Source: Lineus longissimus (Eukaryota > Nemertea > Pilidiophora > Heteronemertea > Lineidae). From it: a stretch of 64,000 bases of DNA. Numbering within the stretch: the first letter of the stretch is position 1; each line of letters begins with the position of its first letter. Position numbers and translations under genes: made by a program. Of the stretch, positions 31,279-43,200 are shown in pieces. Location: NCBI RefSeq assembly GCF_910592395.1, contig NC_088311.1, positions 19,470,501 to 19,534,500 on the forward strand, read 5' to 3'. The notes below the pieces were generated by a model, which did no database searches, was not told where the DNA came from, and saw nothing but the letters and a program-made list of their open reading frames with translations.

Positions 31279-31324
31279 GAATTTAGGGTTGTGGATGTTA
31301 TTTTTAAAAGATCAGATACTGTCT

Positions 31325-31432
31325 AGACGCTCTTTAGCTGGTTTTGGTGCGTCTGTTTCTTATAGGCCTATTACACGTAGTATAGGCCTTTTGTACAGGC
31401 CCCCTTGAACCTGCTGAATAGTGTCAACAAAG
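31325..31432. repeat. dispersed TTTAGCCGG-family hairpin repeat, copy 2
   Basis: TTTAGCTGGTTTTGGTGCG, AGGCCTATTACACGTAGT and TATAGGCCTTTTGTAC match copies at 27853 and 59717. It lies just downstream of the C9orf72 poly(A) signal. Confidence 0.7.
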
Positions 31433-32044
31433 TGGTGCTTCAATTCCTGTGGTAGTATAGCCAAAAAGTGTATGAGGTAAGCCACCAAATTTTTCCAAGC
31501 ATTTTGTTTTGATTGGAAAGGAAGAAAATTCAAAATCCACGAAAATAAAAATTGTGAAAACTTTTTTTTTCAGATATCATTGAAAATTGATGCCAAAAAA
31601 TGTCAAGTACCAAAAATTTGTTGGTTTAACAGTATTCACTCTATCAATAAATATTGTGATGGACCAATACTTGATGTATTGGACTATAAATGTTGCTTTG
31701 GGGAGCATCCAGTAGATTATACACACCGAGGGGAGTGGGATGATACCAAAGTGTATTTGGGGAGGGGTCATGTAAGCAGACGTAGTTTAATTTTTCAATC
31801 ACCCAGAGCATGGTCGGGAGTCAGTATACTAAAGCATACAGAGTGTGTTCAGGGGAGAAGGTCTGAAAATCTGAGTTTCGTTGCGTATGCGCTGAATGGA
31901 TGCTCTCTTAGAATTTTGAAAGCTATAACTGTGAAATTGTCAATGTAGTATATTCCCATTGAGTGGAGATATATGTATCATAGTCAAAGTGAACCCATAC
32001 AAATGTAAATAAGAAAAAAGAATATTTTATGGAGAAGTACTGTT

Positions 32045-32199
32045 GTAGAACCTCTCTATACGAACACAGTCCTTCAGGCAAGGAATTAAGGTAGAGAGGT
32101 GTCCTGATTACAGAGACCAAATTGAACAAAAATGGCAAGTTCTGGACCAAAATCAGTGTCCTGCTATGAAGGGAGGATCAGATGAATGAGATTCCACTA
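32045..32199. mobile_element. pogo/Tigger-like MITE, copy 3
   Basis: The left end GTAGAACCTCTCTATA, the interior AGAGAGGTGTCCTGATTACA and a degraded right end GATTCCACTAT mark this copy. It lies in the gene-free stretch after C9orf72. Confidence 0.75.
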
Positions 32200-33389
32200 T
32201 TGACTCCAAATCTAAGGCCATGGGACCCTGTGATGATGCCTCAAGACCTGAATGTGGTGTACAGGGTGGCCCAAATAAATGGCCAGTAATACTTACACCA
32301 CTTCCTCTTCCAGGAACCAAGGGCACCTAAAAGGGGTTCTTGGTTTCATAAAAAAATGAAAGCAAACATTTCACCAACGATGCACACTCTTGCAGATTTA
32401 TTGCTTTATTACCTGAAGTGCTCACTTCACTCAAAACAATAAGTCATATAAATGCCGGCCTGGGATAAACACTGTCTATTCAGACATTTTATTATCAGGA
32501 TATTAGTATGGGCAACCCTTAGGATCTGATTCCACTGCGACGGGAAACTTGCGGTTTGATGCTTTCACAGGCATTGTGGTCAGTTACCTTTGCCGAGCCA
32601 GCAACTTTAATCAAAATTTTTCAAATGCCTGTGAAGGCCGCACAGCTTCCCGCTGACATTTCTCCCTTTATTGAAAACTAAGCCTAATGGAATTTTGTAA
32701 AATAATGTCATTGATTTCCTATCTGTTCATTTGAGAATGGTAAGGCTTTTGACAAGATGGACCATTCAAACTCACCATCAACTGCTGATGTAAACATTTA
32801 TAAAAAGTCTCATTGAGAAGTGTGAAATATGATTTCATTCCTAATAAGTTGTCTTGATGTTGTTATTTGCTGTGATAATGACGCTTGGCTGAGGATAATC
32901 TCATTGTCGGTAAAAGTCAAGGACAGTCGACTTGTCAAACACACTGACGACATACATCTGACCATGTACAGTACTTGCGACACATACCTGAGGAAGCTCC
33001 TCTCATAAACCCCGGACAACACCACCTCCCTTCCTTTACTGGGGCTTCTGTCTCACTGTACTCTGAAGACAGGCCCAAGAACCCAATCCTACCCTACCAA
33101 ACTCGAACTTGAACTTGAAGACACACATATACCTGAGAAGGCTCCTCTCATATCCACCGAACAACATCAGGACACTTCTTCCTCCCCCCAGACGGCAAGA
33201 ATCGGTGACCACTGGAGGCCAATAATGGACTCAAACTGAGCCACCAATTGCATTCACCAGCGGACCAACTTAAGGTCCTCAGGTGGGCCACAGAGGACCG
33301 TCACTGCCCCTTGCTCCTCTCATTTGCCACCATTGGCCCACTCATACTTGCTGTCTGGAGCTATGACTCCTGCTTCACCAGCGTGGGAG

Positions 33390-35990
33390 ACAGGGGACAA
33401 GTTGTAAAAGACAAGGGGGCTATTCCTCCTGCAGCACGAGCCACTCGTGTGAAACAGGGGACTTGACCGCCGGTTATGAAAGACCAGGGCTTATACCTCC
33501 TGCTTCAACAGCCACAGTGTGTGAGAGACAGGGGATAATACCTCCTGTGTTACCAGATACAGGTTGTAAGCGCCAGGGGACTAATTTGTGAAAGACTTGG
33601 GACTATTTCTCCTGCTTCACCAGTCGCAATTGGCGAAAGTCATGAGTCTATATCCTGCCAGCTACACCAGCCGAACAAAAGCGAAAGACAGAGAACTCCT
33701 CCTCTTGCTGTACCTGTAAATGGCTGTGAAAGATAAGGAACTGCACCCCCTGCTTCACCAGTCATCAGTTGTGAATGACAGGGGAGCAAATGGTGAAAGA
33801 CAGTGGCTATTCCGCCTGACATACCAGCTGATTGTTTTGAAAGACAAGGACTATACCACCGGGGACCAAGATGTGAAAGGCAGAAGACAATTCCTCCTGT
33901 TACACCAGCCAGCGATAGTGAACGACCGGGTACCAAGATCTGAAAGACAGGGGACTATTCTTCCTGTTACACCAACCAGCGGTTGTGAACGACAGGGGAC
34001 CAAGATGTGAAAGGCAGAAGACAATTCCTCCTGTTACACCAGCCAGCGATAGTGAACGACAGGGGACCAAGATCTGAAAGACAGGGTACTATTCTTCCTG
34101 TTACACCAACCAGCGGTTGTGAACGACAGGGGACCAAGAGGTGACAGACATTGGATATTCTTCCTGTTACACCAGCCAGTGGTTGGGAACGACAGGGGAC
34201 CAAGATGTGAAAGACAGGGGATTATTCCTCCTGCCACACCAGCCACTGGTTGTGAAAGGCAAGGGTCTATACTGCCCACTGTGAAAGACCAGGGTCTATA
34301 GCACCTGTTCACCAAAAATAGATTGTAAAAGATCTGGTGTTATATACCTCCTGCGTCTGTTGACATGTGTCAACAGCTATGGGATGTGACGGACAGGGGA
34401 CAAGGTCTTGAAGGACACGGGAGTGCTTTCCATCTGCTACATCAGCCGCAATTTGAGAAATATAGGGGACTAGATCAGCCGCTTGTTGTGAAAGACAAGG
34501 TACTATACCACCAGGTTGTAAAACAATCAGGTGTTTATCCCTCCTGCTTCGTCTGCCATATGCTGTGAACTGAATCTCCTGCTACACCATCCACAGGTTG
34601 TGAACGACAGGGACCACAATGTGAAAGACAGGGGCTATACCTCCTGCTACATCCGCCACCGGCTGTGAACGACAGGGGACCAAGTTGTGAAAAACATGTA
34701 CACCAGCCGCTTCTTGTGAAAGACAACGGACTATGCCACCTGTTGTGAAACACCCAGGGTTTATACCTCCTTCATTAGCAACAGGCTGTGGGAGACAGGG
34801 ACTGCTTCACTTGCCACTGGTTGTGAGATACAAGGTACCATACATCATGTGTCACAACTATAGGTTGCGAGAGACCGGGAACCAAGCTTTGAAAGATAGG
34901 TGTTCCTCCTGCTAAGTCCGTCATGTTAGTTAAAGACAGGGGAATATTCCTTCCGCTACACGGGGGGTTGCACTATTGCACCTGCCAATCGTTCGTCTTT
35001 TTTGCCACCATTGGCCAACTGACCAGCGTGGGGCCAAGTTGTAAAAGACATGGGGGCTATTCCTCCTACAACACCTGCCACTCGTTGTAAAGTAGGGCAA
35101 AACACTGGGGTTTATATCCATGCTTCACCAGCCACAGGGTGTAGGGGACAGGGGACTTTACCTCCTGCTTCACCAGATATAGGTTTCAAGAGTCAGGGGA
35201 CCGAGCTGTCAATTAAGACCAGGGACTATTCCTACTGCTACACCAGTCGCAGATTGTGAGACATGAGACTTTTTTGAGAGACAGGGGACTAAGTTGTGAC
35301 ATATAGGTGTTTCACCTGTTACAGCAGCCCCAATGTGTGAACGACGGGGAACTATTCCTCGGACTAGGCCAGCCATGATTGCTATAGGAAGGGGAGTATT
35401 CGTTCTGTAGCACCAGCACCAGGTTGTGAAAGACAGGGGCCTTCTGCTACATATGTCACAAGTTGTGAAAGATCGGGGATTACTTCCTCCTGCTACACCG
35501 GACAACGGCCGTAAAAGACGTGGGGTCCCAGTCAGCTGGTACCACCTTCGGCTCTACCCATCTGACCAACGGTGGTTCTTTATGGGCCTCGAGCAGCGGC
35601 TGGCCCACTGATACTTGCTGTCTGGGACTATTCCCCTTGCCTCACCAGCGCAGGAGACAGAGAACCAAGTCACCCTCTGGGACCTGGAACACTAGCCACC
35701 GGTTGTGAACGACTGAAGACAACGTTGTGAAAGACTGAAGACAACGTTGTGAAAGACAGGGGCTATTTCTCCAGCTACGCCTTCTGTGAAATACAGAAGG
35801 CGTAGCAGGAGAAAAGGCCATGGGGCGAAGAACCACCAGTAGCACCCCCACCACCTGACCAACGGTAGTTATGGGCCTAGGAGAGCCGCTCATTTGCCAT
35901 AAGAGACCCACTGATGCTTGCTGTCCGCGACAATACCTCCTGCTTTACCCCTGCTTCACCAGCCACAGGCTGTGAGACACAGAGATCTAA
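33390..35990 (+). repeat. degenerate minisatellite, left (direct) arm
   Basis: Dozens of diverged units read GTTGTGAAAGACAGGGGACT then ATACCTCCTGCTACACCAGC on the plus strand, with a basic period of about 45 bp. Longer ~68-bp versions carry an extra GACCAAGATGTGAAAG block around 33960-34210. Longer spacers with CATTTGCCACCATTGGCCCA and CTTGCTGTCTGG recur near 33320, 35600 and 35890. No open frame is maintained. Confidence 0.9.
35768..35812. repeat. 20-bp hairpin inside the minisatellite
   Basis: GCTACGCCTTCTGT is followed by loop GAAAT and the exact complement. Including flanks, the arms are 20 bp with one mismatch (35768-35787 and 35793-35812). Confidence 0.9.
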
Positions 35991-36059
35991 CCCCGTAACC
36001 GGTTGGTAGTTCACTAGTTCACGTCGAAAGGCTAGTGCCAAAGGAGGGGTAACCCTCGA

Positions 36060-37965
36060 TGTCTTTCACAACTTGGTCCTTCGAAGCAGGAGGTATAGTC
36101 CCAGGCAGCAAGCATGAGAGGGCCTCTGATGGCGAATGAGCGGCTGTCCGGAGCAGTGGGTGGGTGGGTGCCACTGGTCGTTCACCGACTTTGCTCCTTG
36201 GCTTTCAGTAGTCCACCCATTCTTGCTTGCTGCCTGGAATCCCGCGTCTTTCAATACCAGTGACTGGTGTTGCAGGAGGAAGAGTCCCGGGTCTTTCACA
36301 ACTAGCGACAGGTGCAGCAAGAAAATGGTCCTTGTCTTTCACAACCTGTTGCTGAAATAGCAAAAGGGGGGACCCCTGTTTTTATTAACAACCATGGCTG
36401 GCGTCGCCGGATGAATAGTTCCCTTCCGTTCATTTCGGCTGCTGAAGCAAGATCTTTCACATCCCGGTCTCCTGTCTTTCACAGCATGTAGCTGGTGACG
36501 TATGATGTACAGTACCTTGTATCTCTCAATCAGTGGCACTTGAAGCAGCCAGCGTCTCTACGACCTGCGGCTGGTGCAGCAGGGGGATCTGTTGCATGTC
36601 TCTCGCAACATGTGGCTGTTGAAGCAGGAGGCATAAACTCTGGTCTTTTACAACCGGTGGTATCGTCCCTTGTCTTTCACAACCAGCAGCTGGCAGGAGG
36701 AATAGCCACTGTCTTTCACAACTTGGTCCCCTGTCATTAACAACAGGTGGCTAGTGTAGCAGGAGGTACAGTCCCCTGTCTACCACGAACTGGTGTAGCA
36801 ATAGGAATAGTCCTATGTCTTTCACAATTTGCGACTGGTGTAGCAGGAGGTATAGTCTCTGGCCTTAATTCATAAATTGGTCCCTTCACTAGTACAGCCT
36901 ATATCAGTTGAAGAGGAGGTATGGTCCTCTGTCTCTCGCACCCTATGGCTGGTGAAGCAGGGGGTATAAACCCCCATCTTTCACAACCTGTGGTATAGTC
37001 TCCTATTTCAAAACGAGTGGCGGGTGCCGTAGAGGAATTATCTGTCTCCAACGGTGGTGAAGCAGGAGGTATAGTCCAATACAGCAAGCATCAACTGGCC
37101 TCTTGTGGCAAATGAGCGGCTGTCCGAGGCCTATGACCACCGTTGGTCAGGTGGTGGGTGCCACTGGTGGTGCACTGATTCTACCCCCTTGGCATTCAGT
37201 AGTCCTATTCTTACTGGCTGTCTGGGGTCTTGCGTCTTTCACAAACGGCGACGGACTGGTGTAGCAGGAGGAATAGTCCCTGATCGTTCACAACTTGCGA
37301 CAGGTGTAGGAGGAGGAATAGTCCTTATATTTCCCAATTGTGGCATGTGTAGCAGTAGCAATAGCCCCATTCGTCGTTCATAACTTGTTGCCCTGTCTCT
37401 CACAACCGATGGCTGATTAGCAGGAGGAATAGTTCTGAGTATTTCATGACATGCGGCTGGTGTAACAGGAGAAATGGTCACCTGTCTATAACAATTTCAT
37501 TGATCCCAGTCTCAAACATCTTGCGGTTAGGGACGCCACAGTAATAGTCTGTGGTCTCTCAAAACTTGTGACTGGTGTAGCAGGAAGTTCAGTTCCATGT
37601 CTCTCACAACCTGTGACTGTAATTTTCCTCACAATTTGATCTAGTCTCTCACCACCAGCAGCTGGCGGTCCTTTGCCTTTCACAACCTGCGGTCAAAGGC
37701 ACTCGATTTTTTGTCCCTTGTCTTTCACAACCCATTTCTGGTGAGGCTGGTGGTACAATCCCTTCACAACTGATGGTCTAGGTCCTTGTCTTTTACAAAG
37801 ACGGGTTAGTGTGGCAGGATAAATAGCCCGTCTTCTACAGCTGGGTGACTGGTGTAACAGGAGTTATAGTCTCTGTCTTTCAGAGTCGTGGACTAGTTCA
37901 GCTGGAGGAATTTTTTTTCTTCTCGTATATGTTCAGCTGGTGTAGCAGGAATTATAGTCCCCTGC
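36060..37965 (-). repeat. degenerate minisatellite, right (inverted) arm
   Basis: From about 36060 the same unit appears as its reverse complement: GTCTTTCACAACCTGTGGCT, GGTGTAGCAGGAGGTATAGT. The GCGGCTGTCCG/CAGCAAGCAT spacer motif also returns inverted near 36100-36230 and 37080-37215. The array ends where ordinary AT-rich sequence resumes near 37970. Confidence 0.9.
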
Positions 37966-38416
37966 CTTAGCTTTTCAATTGAATGAAGGAATACCTCACT
38001 AAAAGGCAATCAAATGTGGTGCATTCAGTCAAAGATGAGAAGTCAGTATCTTTGAAGGATTGGCTGGGACAGTCTGGCAGCCCAAGATCAATTGAGACAA
38101 GGCCTCGAAGGAGTTCTATTGCATCACTTATCCCTATCGAAATTATATTCTAGAAGCTACAAGACTAATAATAACAGATTTAGCTTTGATAAACTTTTAT
38201 TTATTTACTGGCAGGATACTTAGAAAATCAAAATTCCTCATGTAGATAAGGATACAATCATTTCGCGCAGAAGGCACCCTAGCCCTAGCACTACATACAC
38301 TATATAGCAGTATCATACAATCTGGGACATGTAGAAAACACAATTTATACATACATGTAGTTGACGGGAATCAGGTTCGAGGATAGAAGATGACAGAAAA
38401 TACAAGAAGTCAGATA

Positions 38417-38579
38417 CAGTGGAACCTCTCTATCAAGGACAAAACCTCTATTAAGGACACTAGTTCTGGTCCCGAATTTGCTGTTTCCATTCAATTTGAG
38501 CTCTCTTATCAGGATACCTCTCTATTAAGGACAGCACTTGTCAGTTCTGGGGGGTGTCCTTGATAGAGAGGTTCTACTG
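38417..38579. mobile_element. pogo/Tigger-like MITE, copy 4 (intact, inverted orientation)
   Basis: The ends CAGTGGAACCTCTCTATCAA and GATAGAGAGGTTCTACTG are near-perfect inverted repeats, flanked by TA on both sides (38415-38416, 38580-38581). It is the cleanest copy in the window. Confidence 0.85.
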
Positions 38580-39155
38580 TACATTCAAAGGGATAGCATA
38601 TTCTTAGTACTCATAATAAGCCATCAGAAAAAGTCGGAGAATATTATCGTCATTTCTTAAACGGCTGATTTTGTCAATTTCAGTGGGACTTTATGCCAAA
38701 CAAATAAGAATGATTGTAACACACTGTTTATATGAGTTTTGGTAATCTTGTTTTGGAAATGCCCTCTAATCAAGACATCATTAAAAACTTTCAACCGATT
38801 GTCATAATTTTGAAATCTTTTACATCAGAGGACAACCCCATACATGTATTCTGACCTGACTGCGATATCAAGAATTATTAAAAAGGATAAGAATTTGGGA
38901 AAAAGAACTCGTGTTTTTTGTCAAAAGGGCTGACAAACTTTTTCTGAACTCATATACCCAACGTTTATTAATTCGCTGTAAAGGTATTACCAAGATAAAC
39001 AAAATGATGCCTAATTTAGTTCTAAACTCATTAAGATGAAAGAGATACATGACTTGTAAAATCTTTTAAAATTACTATATTTCATTTAAAAAATCTTTCA
39101 TTTCATTCAAAATTTCCTGATTGGGGAGAGAGTTTCTGGAGAAATGTGGACAAAG

Positions 39156-39530
39156 TTTGGTTTATAACAAACGAAGTTATGTTTTTACAAACTAAGTTTG
39201 ATTTGGAACAAACTAAGTTTGGTTTGTAAAAAACTAAGTTTGATTTGTAACAAACTAAGTTTGATTTGTAACAAACTAATGTTTGATAATGTTTGATTTG
39301 TAACAAACTAAGTTATGTTTTCACAAACTAAGTTGATTTGTAACAAACTAAGCTATGTTTTTACAAACTAAGTTTGATTTGTAACAAACTAAGTTCATTT
39401 AAAACAAACTAAGTTTGATTTGTAACAAACTAAGTTCGATTAAAACAAACTTAGTTTGGTTTATAACATTCTAATGTTTTGTTAACAACAAAGTTTGGTT
39501 TAAAGTAAACTAAGTTTGGTTTCTGACAAC
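39156..39530. repeat. ~22-bp tandem repeat
   Basis: About 16 copies of a unit like ACAAACTAAGTTTGATTTGT, with some shortened variants (AAGTTATGTTTT). Each unit contains the near-palindrome AAACTAAGTTT, so the array can fold on itself. Confidence 0.9.
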
Positions 39531-40181
39531 TATTCACCAAACAACATTTACCACAAATGAAAAATACCTTCAAAAGATTCAAAGTCAACATATTTGCATA
39601 GTTATGAATTTAATACATGTTAATGGCGCATTCTCATGCGACTAAAACATCAGAAGTTTCCAATTGCATATGCCATGCAATAAATTTACAAAATAAATAA
39701 TCCATAATAAAACATTTCAAATTTGTACCGAACAGAAAGAGTTAATATACACATGTGACATAGTGTCAGATTTAAAGGAGGAGGAGGCGTATAAATCATG
39801 TGCGGTCATCACTGTGGTTACTGAGTTGCTGTGTAGACTGCATGTGCTACGGAAATACATCGATATAATGGTAGAATGTTTGTTTGTTCATTATCTGATG
39901 CATCCCAGAGCAGTCCTCTCAGGAACTTTATAACTGTACATTAATTCCACTGCTCCTTTAATTTTTTCCACTTTCAACAGCACTAGAGAGGAAATATTGT
40001 GCTTTCGCAGTTCAGTAATTCACATCATACACAGAATGATAATTTTACAATATTTCTTATTTTCAATGACTTTTTCTTGAAATGTTTAAGAAGATAGCAA
40101 AACATTTGCCAAAAGCACTGAAGCCTACTTGTACAATATCATGTAAATGGAGAATCATGAATTGGTCTGCTTGACATGCTT

Positions 40182-40247
40182 CTACAGGGTGAATCAGAAA
40201 ACTTTTGAATGCACTTGTTTTTTTCCCATTTCTGATTCACCCTGTAG
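40182..40247. repeat. perfect 19-bp hairpin MITE
   Basis: CTACAGGGTGAATCAGAAA at 40182-40200 is the exact reverse complement of 40229-40247, with a 28-base loop. Confidence 0.85.
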
Positions 40248-43200
40248 AGTGGCTCCCTGAACAAGGTGGAAAGTGCATGGAGAGTGTCCCTATCTTGCTT
40301 TACATGTAGTTGCGATGTGCCAGCTAAAATAGGCCTAGTCGGTGCACGATGGACACAAATGAGTGTTGTGCATGTCTTGTTATAAAAATAGGAGCAAACA
40401 AACCCACCTATATACACTACATCTTTTATTACAAGTAAATATGTGTTTTTAAGAAACATAAAAAACTCGCTCTATAAAATGAAAGCTTGGCATAATAAAA
40501 CAGTATATTCAGCAGAGTTCAACAATTACTCTACATACATATGAAGATTCTCGTTGAAAATCTCAAAAGTTGTATACAATTGTCATGTTTTGAAATAAAA
40601 TTGAGGAATATACAAAATTGAGACCATCGATCTTACAAAGAGGCAACATGGACTTGGATCAGGCACCCTGTTTGAATCATCAAGAATACGGCAATCTCTT
40701 CTTCGTAGGCCAAAAGCAATTGACATGGCAATTCGATGACAAAAAACATGGCAATGAAATGAAATGTACAGCTTCTTAACCATCCTGACAATATCAGGCC
40801 ATTCCACTCGATACTAACTTACTCCCTCGGAAGGAGGAGTCGTGTTGTAGGCCCAGTTAGCAAGAGAGTGCCTCTTAACTAGAGAGCCATAAACTTCAGG
40901 GGCCAATTTTAAACAGAAACCAAAAGGAAAAGGGGCAATTTAAAAAAATCTGATTTTGTAGCTTTCAGAAAGATTGCCATTATGTGTCCACCGAGGCAAA
41001 AGTTCAGAGACAGACTGCATCCTTCCAAAGTAGGCCTTTGGATCATTTCTAGTGTATTATGGGAACGTTCCAAGCCATGCAATGGTTTGATGATGGACCA
41101 GGACTTTACAAATATTGCAAGATTCAACCAAAAATTATACATTATCAGACACTGTATTATTGCTTTGTGCTGCAGTACGTCTGCAGTCTTATTAATTATA
41201 ATGGATTAATTGATTATTAAATTAATATAATTAATCAATTATCAAATCAATATAATTAATAATTATTTATTTATTAACAAACAGGATGCCCAATCCAACT
41301 GAAGATGCCATTTCGTGTCCACAGCTCAAAACCTGCAAGCCACAATTGTAGCAACATGAGTCCGTATTTGTAGAAAAAACATCCTAACATATATAAAATA
41401 AGAAAAAGAGGGTAAAAATAAGGACAGAGTTTCTCACTGTCCTCCAGCTATCAAACATTCTGGAAGACATTAACATTGACATTAAGACATTTAAATGCTT
41501 TTCTATAATAAAGATATCATTCCACTTTAAGTTATCATTTTTAATTGTCATATAGTATATTTAAATTAACAGAGTATTCCTGTACAATTCGAATATTTTA
41601 CATTCATCGCGATGATTGTCTAGAATGACTATGGAGTGCACTAGATACAGAACGGAAGCAAATCTGCTGGAACAACTTGACTCATGAAATTGAGACCTCC
41701 CCCCCCCACAGCAAAATGCGATGAAAAACAACAGTGCAAAACAAATGCAGTGAAACTTCGCATGTATATCGCATTCATATTCAAAGTTCAAATTCTGAAC
41801 AAACAAACCTGGCAATAAAGAATGGTGAATGAAAGACATGAATCAAGTCTGTGGTTATCAGGAATTTTACCGAAATCCAAAATTTCTGAAAATGTATAAT
41901 TTTACCCCAGAATAGTAACTAATCATGACAAAAATGGTACCATCAGAAAGCAACAATTCAGAGCTTTCCATGGAATGGTCACGTCAATAGGTTTAACTAT
42001 TCTTAATTTTTTTGCTGAAATTTCAATATTTTTAATGACTGTTGCCGCAGTTTGTCAGCTGTCTCCACAGATTTCCTTCCTTCTGCAAAATAATCCGTGC
42101 ACAGCTCCCTACAATTTACAAAGTGACGAGAATATACAATGACGAGGCGTTAAAAATCTATCCCAGGGAACACATTTCCCAAACATCCACAGTAACAGAC
42201 ATACATAAGCCTCAATTAACAACCTGGATGCCACCGAGAATAAAAAGTTAAAATATGACAGATTGCATGCACATGTTCATAGTCTTCAGTCAACTTTGTG
42301 AGTATGGCACGATTTACCAGGATTAAAACATCTTTTGGAAAAATTTCCGAAGCTGATTTTTCCCCCCAAGATACAATAAATCGTACCACAGTTTATGCCA
42401 TCAGAGAGTGCTCGTCAATAGCTTTCAAACGAATGGTCACGTGAATAGGTTTGGACTGTTCATAACTTGAGGCTAGCTTACTTTTTATTGCGATGATATG
42501 ACAACAATTGAATCAAAACCCACAATTTTATCCCAATGTCTATGCAAACTGTCATATTTCAACTTGCAGAGTGATTGTCCAATAACGTTCTGGACCAGTC
42601 GAGAGACAGGAGAAGATGATTAACGTGAACTGTGTCGAACCCCCAACAGGACTTACACCCCCCCCCCCAAAAAAACATACCCAACAATCTTTTGAGTGTC
42701 CCAGAGTACATGCAACCAAGGACACATTACAACTGATAGTACCCATCCCATGATTTGGAAAACACCATGTAACGACCTCAAAGTTCAAAGCACTGACTTG
42801 GTCGTCCTGACATATCAGGCCATTTTAAGCTTGAGGCAGTTTATTGGACATGAAACCGCAAGTCACACACGGTGATAAAATTTCTTATTTGCTACAAATT
42901 AGGTATTGCTATTACATTTTTATCAAGGATTCCAATAACTTACACATGTTACACAGTGTCAAATTGATGAAAATGATGAAGCACAAGAGCTCCTACGGCC
43001 CATTGTTTCTAGTAAGCCTATTCAGTCAGCGACAGCAATAACAGTCAGCACAGCAAATGTTCCCCAGAAAATCAGACACCATTTTCCAATGAAAAATATT
43101 GAGATGATTGTCACATCATGATTAAAAGGCTGGGAGCGGTCAAAACCTTGGTCCAACCATTCCTTTTAGTACTCTACACCACACAAATATGGCTCTAGTA

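Noticed and set aside
31580-31948. 122-codon plus-strand frame after C9orf72
   Set aside because: No domain or family similarity is visible, there is no exon signal, and it lies beyond the poly(A) signal. It is probably chance.
33240-37970. CRISPR-like array
   Set aside because: The units are diverged, have no constant repeat with unique spacers, and the context is a eukaryotic genome.
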